Notes under the pieces: generated by a model
Told to the model about the DNA's origin: nothing
Databases searched by the model: none
Seen by the model: the letters and a program-made list of their open reading frames with translations, nothing else
Program-made: the position numbers and the translations under genes
In this document: piece by piece, positions 11,996-38,301 of the stretch
Layout: the number at the start of each line of letters is the position of its first letter
Numbering within the stretch: position 1 is the first letter of the stretch
NCBI GenBank assembly: GCA_051294375.1
Contig: CM119263.1
Location: 20,364,115 to 20,428,114, forward strand
DNA length: 64,000 nt
From: Paraspadella gotoi
Lineage: Eukaryota; Chaetognatha
Direction of reading: 5' to 3'

Positions 11996-14900
11996 TATAT
12001 ATATATATATAATTATATATACGGTCGCTCAAAAAGGCTTCCCCTAGGGGCGATTGATGTCGCTGTCCCGTGGAGAAAAGATTTTTAATCATTTAGGGGA
12101 ACCCTTAATAAACCTAATAGACTACCCTTTGGGAACTAGATTTTTGATCTTTACAATCTTTTCCCCTCTCACTCTTTTTTTCTTTTTAAGTTTTTATTCC
12201 TTTTCTTTTTTTTTAATTTTTATTGCATACATAATTTATATATTAAAAATAAAAATAATTTAGAAGAATTTTAATATTTTTTAATAGTAATATTATATAA
12301 AAATATAATATTTTATAAAATAAAAATATATATTTTTTAATTTGATACCATATCCATTATTATTTATTATAATCATTTTTATATTTTATTTAAAACATTA
12401 AATTTAAATTAAATTCTTATTGTATTTTATTCCTAATGTAGCAGCTATTGGGTCAGGTTAGCAGTATACAGTTATTACTTTTATTCTGACGGTATACTTG
12501 AGAGATGATGGCAGTTATAAAAATCCATCAAAAAAGTCTCACCTTCCAGAATCCCGCAATGTAACCCACGCCAACTCCGTTGCAAAAGTAAATAAGGCTC
12601 AACTTCCAGAAGGACCTTGTGACAATCATCTCTTTCGGCGTGAAGTTTTGACGCATGTCAGTCTCTGGGGGGATTTTCTTTTCTGAAAAAAAAATCAATG
12701 TTTTATTTTTAAAATGTATATTTTTTTTTTGTGAAAAGTGATGAATGAAGTGTGAAGCTTACGAATGTTGTTTTGGAGAGAATCCGGCGTCTCCACGCCC
12801 TCGTTGATATTATCGGCAGGGGAACTGTTCGACTGTCAATTACAAAGCGTATTCAAGAATAAAGCAGAAAAAAATCAAGTTGCTAATTACCGATTTGAAG
12901 ATGCATGATAGTAATCCCCAACTTTTTTCTTTTTCGAAAATTATTAGGAGGGAGAGAATTTGCATAACAAAAAAAGTTGCGCCTGAATTGTAGAAAAATA
13001 CTTTGGTAAGTACATATTGCACCCATACCCTTAATCTCTCTACTTATCTTATTGTCGGTAAGATAAAAATAGCACTACCTTAATATACCGTCAGAATAAA
13101 CGCCTTCCTACTGGCGGGTCGATAAGGGCGACGTCAGAGGCTCCTACCGAGGAATGGCCTCTGGGTGTGTTCAAAAACTATACACCTGGTCAACCCCGTG
13201 GTTATTCCCCTTGGGGCACAAAGGACTGCCTTCCAAAGAGGTCACCCCAAGGTAGGACAAATTATCTACCCCTTCGGGCAATTTTTCCACTAGTTTTCCA
13301 CTACTAGCAAAAGAAGCCAGGCTTCCCGAATTGATTTTGTACCAATGCTTTTACATATACACTTTCTCTCTCTTTGACTCTTTGAGAGAGCAATCTAAGA
13401 AGAATTTGAGAGCAATACTGTACCCAAAATTATAAAGACGCCCGGGACTTTTTCAAGAATGGTCTCGTTGCGAAAGTAGCTTCCTCCTTTGTCTTCGACA
13501 GAGGGTAACAAATTATTTGGATTTAAATATTCGGTGATGACGAGATCAAAGATGGCGGTGCCGACGCCGATTCCGGTCAAAATTATGCCGTTAATTAGCC
13601 CTTTATCGTTGGGAAACCACTGAAAAAAAAATAATGTAATTATAATATTTCATATGTACGTACTAATATGACCAATTGACCAGGTAGCTGAGAGGATTTT
13701 CATTGAACTTCATTCCACAACAAATCTAATATTTCCTTGAGTCTGCGTTATTTTTCATTGTGTCGTACATCGGTAGCATTTAAAATGATTGGAAAAAAAT
13801 TAGAAAAAAATCATTCGAAATACATGTAGCTTTGAGAGCTAGACAATCTGAGGAAGAGCGAGTGAGAAACTCACCTCGCAGCAAATCCTTAAGGGCGTCG
13901 GGTAGGCGAGTCCTACCCCTATTCCTTGAAGGACGCCGTAGCTAAGGAGCAACATCCAGAAGGACTCTTTGATTGTCCAGAAAGAAATCACATTGGCGAC
14001 GCTCATGACAATGCTACCAAGCAGAATCGGCACCTTCATGTTACCCNNNNNNNNNNAAGAAATCACATTGGCGACGCTCATGACAATGCTTCCAAGCAGA
14101 ATCGGCACCTTCATGTTACCCGCCCATTTCCCTAGAGCACCGCCGAGGAACATTGTGAGCCCCATCGAGCAAGCGATGGTCGGATTGACCCAAAAGGCCT
14201 CGTCGTAGCTGAGGTCGCGCGGGGACGAGGAATTTCGGATGTAAGAGGTCGAGTAGGTCGTCAGGTTTCCTGGCGGGTCGAAGGTCGAAATTTTAAACAG
14301 TTTTGAATAATAAAATAAATTAAACCAATAAATTAAAAAAATTAAACCACCAAAGCCTGTCCAAAGTCTGAGGGAAGATAGCTCATTTATTAAATGAATG
14401 GATAATTTTTATATACAGATCTGCTCAAAAAAAAGTTTAAACTCTGAACCCCCTACTATCTCGCTTGACTGTCGTCCTATTAATTAAAATTTGGCTTCAT
14501 TTGAAAGCCAAGGCAAATATCTTTCATCCGAGCCCCTGACGAGGGTTTTAGGCTAAATATTATAGAAGCTGTGCTAAAATAAAAAAAGGATCAAAATTTT
14601 GTCTTACAATTTCCTTTTTTTTGCGGCTTTTCATGGAGGATAGAGCTCTTGGATATCTACAAAGCTAAAACCACTCAAAAATGTCATGAGGAAAATGGGA
14701 TCGAGGTGCTCAAAGTTGGCCCGGAAACTCACCTGACTGCAACTTCATCGAAAATGTTTGGTCAAGGATGAAAAGGGATATTTTGTAGTATAACGCCATG
14801 ACAGTTAACAAAATCTAAAAAATTATAAAATGAATTTGGGGAGCTGACCCTTTCATATTTGTACAGCCCCTACAAATCTCTCCCTCATTGCAGGGAGGTG

Positions 14901-15859
14901 GCGCTAAAAGAAAATAGTGGTCTGACAACGTATTAACTAACTGAGTCCTAAAAAATACTATTTTGATTCAAATAACGAAATAAAAGGCTTTTATCGTGAT
15001 ATAAATCCTTTCTTTTCGTTGTTTGGGACGATTAGAGACAGTTTGAGTTTAGTTTTGACAACGATTTTATTTAATTCAAAAACAGACATGTTTCGGCTTC
15101 ATTCATGAAGGCTTGAAATGAAGCCGAAACATGTCTGTTTTTGAATTAAATAAAATCGTTGTCAAAACTAAACTCAAACTGTCTCTAAAAGGCTTTTATC
15201 ATAACTATTACACTTTTTTTAGCAGATCTGTAAATTATATTGGTTGTACCAATTTCATAAAATTCGGCTCCTTGTATTTTGATGCATTTGATTTGATTTA
15301 TTTATTGTATTTGATGTATTCTTTGAAATATTATACCACTTCATTGATAGGGAAGACAGGCACTCTGGGAGTGAACAAACGAGACTGTGAGAGAGTCTTG
15401 ATTGAAAGCTTGCAGGGACCTGCTATGTCATTAGCTTGTAAGAGTAATGGAGGCCTTAAACCACCAAAACCTGTCCAAAGTCAGGGGCAAGATAACTTAT
15501 TTATTAAATGAATGGATAATTTTTGTATTGGTTGTACCAATTTCATAGTCACTACATGAAAGAGCATTTTTTAAATTTTTTCAGTCAAATGCAATTTTGT
15601 GATTCCATTTTACCATAAGTAAAAAAGGATCCCAGCGTGAAAAAGATCGTAACGCTTCCAATCAGCGTTGTCACCCCCCTTGCCGGAAGATTCATGAGCT
15701 TATTGGAGCCAAAAAGAATTAAATAATCATTTAATGTTTTTAACCACCTACTTTTTCTATAAGAAAACTTACCTTTTTGAGGAACGACACCAGCGAACTT
15801 GGTTCAGTGACTTGCACCATGACGTTTGGCACCAGCGGCCTATCATCTGTTGCCTCCAT
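10954..15859 (-). CDS. MFS transporter, monocarboxylate/oxalate-type (12 exons, complete)
   Basis: Predicted twelve-helix membrane carrier of the major facilitator superfamily, about 491 aa once the duplicated bases beside the N gap are collapsed. Exons, 5' to 3': 15859-15773, 15698-15614, 14269-13875, 13619-13424, 12982-12891, 12832-12763, 12682-12543, 11950-11828, 11697-11577, 11510-11422, 11195-11099, 11009-10954. Every junction keeps phase with GT..AG. The start MEATDDRPLVP is followed by a first helix reading LIGSVTIFFTLGSFFTYG, typical of OFA/monocarboxylate-like MFS proteins. Motif-A-like loops are GGALGKWAGNMK in the first half and GRIFWGKVADK in the second. The hydrophilic central loop is carried by exons 6-7 (SNSSPADNINEGVETPDS). 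The C-terminus is GFKI. The substrate cannot be read from sequence; an organic acid such as pyruvate, lactate or oxalate is the family expectation. Exon 3 is interrupted by an assembly gap. Confidence 0.9.
11955..12020. repeat. (GA)n then (TA)n tract in an MFS intron
   Basis: A GA tract runs directly into a TA tract, immediately upstream (minus strand) of the acceptor of MFS exon 8. Confidence 0.9.
13979..14121. other. Assembly gap with duplicated flanks in MFS exon 3
   Basis: Ten Ns at 14,047-14,056 separate two copies of the same roughly 65-bp exon sequence that differ by one base (CTACCAAG versus CTTCCAAG). The predicted helix NMKVPILLGSIVMSVANVIS is therefore repeated. The likeliest reading is an unmerged contig overlap rather than a real duplication. 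Confidence 0.9.
14416..15230. mobile_element. Degenerate Tc1/mariner element
   Basis: It is bounded by inverted ends CAGATCTGCTcAAAAAAAGT and its complement, each flanked by TA, the target dinucleotide of Tc1/mariner elements. Inside, around 14,690-14,790 on the plus strand, a decayed frame reads GIEVLK, then after a frameshift WPGNSPD.NFIENVW.RMKRDI, the C-terminal block of Tc1 DDE/D transposases. The element is much shorter than an autonomous copy, so it is internally deleted and inactive. It carries a further insertion at 14,996-15,185. Confidence 0.85.
14996..15185. mobile_element. Palindromic insert with GAAAC core and 15-bp target duplication
   Basis: The direct repeat TAAAAGGCTTTTATC at 14,981-14,995 and 15,186-15,200 brackets this insert, which therefore entered the Tc1-like element later. 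The insert includes two perfect 69-bp inverted arms (15,035-15,103 and 15,117-15,185) with a 13-bp spacer. Each arm carries GAAGCCGAAACATGTCTG followed by an AATAAAATCGTTGT tail. The tail and the GAAACATGTC core match the single-copy element at 39,384-39,465. The structure recalls inverted terminal segments of Penelope-like retroelements, but no reverse transcriptase is present. Confidence 0.75.
15308..15546 (+). repeat. Dispersed repeat copy C with open frame
   Basis: Same family as 10,706-10,942. The open frame reads IGKTGTLGVNKRDCERVL and ends at the TGA at 15,509-15,511. Relative to copy A it has a handful of substitutions, about half of them silent, and no frameshift. It lies in intron 2 of the MFS gene on the opposite strand and ends with the same ATTGGTTGTACCAAT hairpin. 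Confidence 0.82.
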
Positions 15860-16996
15860 TTTTTTAAATGTTTATATCATTCATATAAGTACATATTATT
15901 CCATTTAAGACCATTTAATCATCGTTTCTATAAGAGCATTTAATTAGCAAAAAATACCGACTGTGTCTTGAGTTCTTGAGTTCATATTCCATCTCCTGCA
16001 AGACGTTATCGTTCTTTTTAAGTAAATGTCAATGTCAAATGTACTATCGAATACGTTGCTTTCATCACACAAAAATTAAATTACACTTTTTAGGAGATGA
16101 CTCACAGTTTTTTCGATAGAAAGAAAGTTTATTTTTCGCGAAAAAGAGACAAAAAATGTGGATGATTTTCCGAGAGAAAAAAATTGTGAAGACGACGAAA
16201 AGAACAAGAAAAACAACGACGAGAACGACAACGGCGAAGTTGGCCACTGGCCAGTGTCCGGTGGCCACTGTCCAGTTGTCCTTACGGACGAGAGAGAGAA
16301 AAATGATTTTTACTAATACAATACTAAAGCAAAAAAGACGACTCTACAATTTTCGATTATTTTCAATTAATAAAAGTAAAAAACGAAAGCCCGTTTTGTT
16401 ATAATCACATTGAGTTTTATCACTTATCAACAATTCGAGATTTTCTTGAGAAGATAGGCTGAAAGTTGTTCAGGTTTTTCTTGCTGAGAATTAGTTTAGT
16501 TTTCATCGATTTGAGAGATAATGAGAAAGTAAGATAGCACGATTTTTAATGAATAGACTTTTAGAAAAAAACTGGCTTTCCAGAGATATACATAAATTTA
16601 ATATAGAACAAAAACTTTGAACCAAAAACTAACTCTTACCATGTATGATTCTCTCTTCTTTATTGTTTTATTTCGTGTTTAAGTTTTAATATCAATTAAT
16701 TGTTACAAATCACCCATTAGAGAAACACGAGAAACAATCTTCTCGTAAATTTATTTTTCTTATCGTCATACCGCTTTTGAAAGTTGTGATATTATAGTTT
16801 TATATTCATTTCATTTGCCCTTTTATGCGACTAGATGATGTAATCTCGCTTCATTTGAATTTTGCCGCCAAAATGCAAAAACTCCTGAACAGATGCCGGA
16901 AGCGTCTTCACATGCTATGCAGACGCTCTCAACCTTTTTGGTATTAGCATAAAAACCGAGAAAAAAGACCATTCCTATGCAGATGATTGAGATGCG

Positions 16997-16998
<2 letters not shown>

Positions 16999-17049
<51 letters not shown>
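16999..17049. repeat. (CT)n microsatellite
   Basis: Uninterrupted CT dinucleotides. Confidence 0.95.
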
Positions 17050-17051
<2 letters not shown>

Positions 17052-17574
17052 ACGCAAATAAGTAAGAAAAGAATCGAGATCAATGTATATTTTATCGATG
17101 ACACGATTAGAAACAAGTTGCGAGAATAAATGTCAGTCACGCAGCGAGCACTTATCTTTACATCATCCGAGACTTTAATTGTAAATTGATGTTAATAACC
17201 GTGTTAATAAAATATGGATGAGAGAGACAATTCAAATCGATAATAAAAAAAGTCAAATAAATCCAAGTCTGAGAATATTTTTTTTCGTGGTCCGGAAGAG
17301 CCTGGCATCGGTACAAAAAAAAAACAAAAAACGAAACAATCTTGACACAAAACAGTCGGCGAAAAGGGCATTCAAGACCGCAGAGGAATTGCGCCAAACA
17401 CGTTACGGAAAGCAATGTAACTATTTTGAGTTCACAAGATGAGCAAAATGAGGATGATGATGATGATTGTCGAAAAAATAGGCCATGACACGACGGTGAG
17501 GCCGTGAAAGTGAGTGAGGTAGGGTCAACGAGGGGGTGTGGCAAAGCTGAGAGATTAGTCAAACATCCGGGAGT

Positions 17575-17577
<3 letters not shown>

Positions 17578-17613
<36 letters not shown>
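17578..17613. repeat. (GA)n microsatellite
   Basis: Uninterrupted GA dinucleotides. Confidence 0.93.
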
Positions 17614-17615
<2 letters not shown>

Positions 17616-17880
17616 TTTGATGTTATGTCACGAATCAGAGAAATTGAATACGAAACAAATCTCATGTGTTCCTATGATAAATGGTTTCTTAGAAAATGAA
17701 AAACATTCCTGATTCAAAATTCATATATTGAATTAATATTTTTTTTAAAATGGCCCACGAAAACTTTTTTTTCTCGAAAACCTAAACAGTGTGCCAACGC
17801 CCGAGGCGAGTCTGGGACCCTCGGTGTTTCCCGCCGATTTTTTTTTCTCAGGATCATTAGCCTAAGAAAGCTGCGCGCGC

Positions 17881-18027
17881 AAACCGGGCAGCAGCTCGAG
17901 ACCTCGCGGGAGGCGTTCAGGTCTTGCGCAAACCGGGCAGCAGCTCGAGACCTCGCGGGAGGCGTTCAGGTCTTGCGCAAACCGGGCAGCAGCTCGAGAC
18001 CTCGCGGGAGGCGTTCAGGTCGTGCGC
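17881..18027. repeat. 49-bp GC-rich tandem array, three copies
   Basis: Units begin AAACCGGGCAGCAGCTCGAG at 17,881, 17,930 and 17,979. They are almost identical and far more GC-rich than the surroundings. Open frames across them are a by-product of the repeat. Confidence 0.93.
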
Positions 18028-18059
18028 ACGCGACTCACAAGCCATTCGCTTTTTGCCAA

Positions 18060-18091
18060 CTTGGATTTGGATTTGGATTTGGATTTGGACT
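18060..18091. repeat. (TTGGAT)n hexamer array
   Basis: About five TTGGAT units, directly after the 49-bp array. Confidence 0.92.
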
Positions 18092-18983
18092 CAAAAGAGT
18101 CGGTGGATCTTCCGTGCACTCGGCTCAGCTCAAAGACTTAGCGCGCGCGTGCACGTGGCGACTCAACCGCGTGGGCCGTGAGATTCGGCGACTGACGTCA
18201 GTTCTTTCTCCTACCTCAGGATTTTTAGCGAGAAGACTTTTTCGTCGTCGTTAAGTTAATGAGGGGGAAGGAAAAGTTATGGTCGAATATGACGATAATG
18301 ACAGATAAAGGGACGAGGGAAAATGGGGAATGATTATAATTAAGAAATTAACTGGACCGAGGAAAACAAAGCTAGAAACGTTTAGGGACGGAGGTTAGTA
18401 AGCAAAACGTTTCAACTCAATTCGTTGGGTTAATGACGAATGATTGGTTCCTAATGATTGGTTTTCGATGGTTAACTCTTTATTATCGCTGGTGTCGCGC
18501 GACTCCTGGAAAATTCAACTAATCTCTCTTGCGTTTGCGTGAGCGACGATTAATGTGAGATGCGAAAATGAAAAATAGATTAAATAATGGGAAAAAAAAA
18601 GGTTATGAAATATATTTTTGATGCGGACATTTTCAGGAAATAAAATCGAAGGAGCTTCGATGATGAAAAAAAAATCTGAAGGTTCTTACACAAATATTAC
18701 GATTGAAATACGATATGCATGAAAGCCACATTAAATTACGCAATTCTTGCGGTCTTTCCACCTACACTGAAAATAATTACACTAAAATAAGTATTCGACC
18801 GAGTAAAATTACAGGTAATACTGAAAAACGAAATCTCTTTGGAACGAATTTGAAAATTTTTTTTGTTTTTTTGGTTTGTTTTTGTTTTTGTTTTTTTTTT
18901 TGTTTATTTGTTTTTGACTAGACGGAATCAAAAATTAATTGACTAGGGACTAAAAACGCCTTTCGTTCCTCGCCGCAAGTTGC

Positions 18984-36342
<17,359 letters not shown>

Positions 36343-37308
36343 TTTGCATTTTCTGAACAAGTAGATTAAAGCTATAAAATATTTAACAAACATTAAAAAA
36401 ATGTTAAAGATTTAAAAAAAAAGAGGCGAATGCGATAGAGAGACAAATGACGAGCGAGGTTTAGCCGTAATAAGAGATTCAATTAACATCTAGTATCGAG
36501 ACCAAAATTCAATTTGAATGTTTCCAAAGCGGCTTTCGAGAGAGATAGTTCAAAGCCAATTAGTACCGCGAAAGCGAAATGGTTTCGTGAAGAACTCAAA
36601 CAACCACTGTTTTGTTTGTATAATATTTCGAGTTGAAAGGATGATTTTCATTTGGTTTTTTTTTTTTCTTAATTCAATATTCGATTCAAATTCGCGAGAG
36701 AATTTTTTTTTAAATTTTCTTGTCTTCGAATTTGAATTTTCTCTCTCTCTTTTTCTCTTTCTCTCGCTCTGATCTTATTTCCGCTCTTTGCCTTCAATCT
36801 TTCGCTAATGATTCTTGGAACCCGTTCAGTTTGCACGCAACACAGCGGGTGAAATTTACATTTAAGAAAAAAAGAATTTGAAATTCAAAAGAAAATGAAA
36901 AAAGACTAAAAAAGATACCGATCTTGAGTTTAAAGAATAACAAAGCGATCCTTGTTAAATTTTATCACATTAAGGTCAACATTTAACCATTTAAATTATA
37001 GAAAAGATTCAACAACTTTTTTTTACCTCATTCGTCTCCGAGACAAAAAAAAGCCGGAGGGACGTTGATGCAACAAAGCCAAGGGTCGTCATTGGATCCG
37101 CGTCTGCGGTGCCATTTTCGCCATCACGTGCCGACAACGCGTGCAGCCGCGCGAGGCCCGTCTCCTCCGCGCGCGCCTCGTATACGGAGGAAACGTCTGG
37201 GAGGCGGGGACCCGGATGTAATCCGACGACGCGGACGCGACATGAAGAGAAGGACAAAATCTGAAGGGAGAGCAGAGATTTTGATGGAAAGTCGGTCAGG
37301 ACTCAGGA

Positions 37309-37396
<88 letters not shown>

Positions 37397-38301
37397 TTAT
37401 TTCTACAAGTTCAGACGACTTACGTAAGGTGTTGTCATTCTATTTTAGTAAAATTTGAATAAATAGATTCTCAGAATATCAGTTTTAACTTTTAAGGAAA
37501 ATAAGATTCGTATTACGAATACTGAAATATGATTTTTAAACAAAAGATCATTAGTTAATAGCCAGCGCTACAATATGAAATCGGGAAATAGCGAAATTAA
37601 AAGGAAAGGAAAAAGAAGACGTCAATCTTGTATAACTATAAGTGCAAGGGTTTCGCCGGTTTCGGTGAGGAGTAATATAATCTATCATGTTATTTTCAGA
37701 TCTTGTCGACATTTTTTTGTAGATTTTTAAATTTCCATTTTTACTTACTTGTCGCGACTGATTTTTTTAACATCAGACTTGGAACTTTGAATTCAATCAA
37801 AGTTCTTAATGATATTTGTGATATTTCATATAATTGCGTGTATAAACTTGCACCCGGAGCCAGGAACTAGTTCGCGCTTACAATCGTAATCAGGATCAAA
37901 AAACGCGGCGACAGGAGCGACAACAGCGGCGGCGGCAGCTTCAGCCGAAGTCTTCGTGGAAACCGAATTTCGTTTCGTGACGAGAAAAGTTGTCAACAGA
38001 GCAAAAAGAAAACAAAGTAACCAAACGAAATCGAGAGCCGAGCGGGCTCTGCTTTTTTTCTGTTTTTTTCTCTTGTTTTGTTTAAAGCCGTATTAACATA
38101 TTTTCACATATAATTGAACCCAAAAGAAAAAAAAAGCGAAGCAAAGCATCTTTCGGGAGTCCTTGATAGAGAGGCGCCGGCGACGGGGCCTTTGTTCAGG
38201 GAGCCTTTGAAGAAGAAAACAAAAGAAGGATAAAAAGAAAAATAAATATTTTCATTTTTGGGTTTTTTGTTTTCTGGATTTGGTTTTCGAGTCAAGAGTC
38301 T
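36343..38301. other. Intergenic region between divergent genes
   Basis: The 7TM gene runs left from 36,342 and the THEG-like gene runs right from 38,302, so this 2-kb interval should hold both promoters. It contains a (CT)n tract at 37,309-37,392 and a GC-rich island at about 37,080-37,230. No TATA box or other core element is clear. Confidence 0.5.
37309..37392. repeat. (CT)n microsatellite
   Basis: Uninterrupted CT dinucleotides between two divergent genes. Confidence 0.95.

Larger units (their letters stand above)
14342..15256 (+). repeat. Dispersed repeat copy B, split by a Tc1-like insertion
   Basis: The 3' part of the repeat family seen at 10,706 occupies 14,342-14,413. Its hairpin end resumes at about 15,233-15,256. 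The 815-bp Tc1-like element lies between the two pieces. Confidence 0.8.
15860..18983. other. Intergenic region between the MFS and GOLD-7TM genes
   Basis: I see no supportable exon. It holds CT/GA tracts, a 49-bp GC-rich tandem array and a short TTGGAT array. The MFS gene (leftwards) probably has its promoter within the first few hundred bases, and the 7TM gene (minus strand) ends at the right edge. No promoter motif is clear enough to name. Confidence 0.5.
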
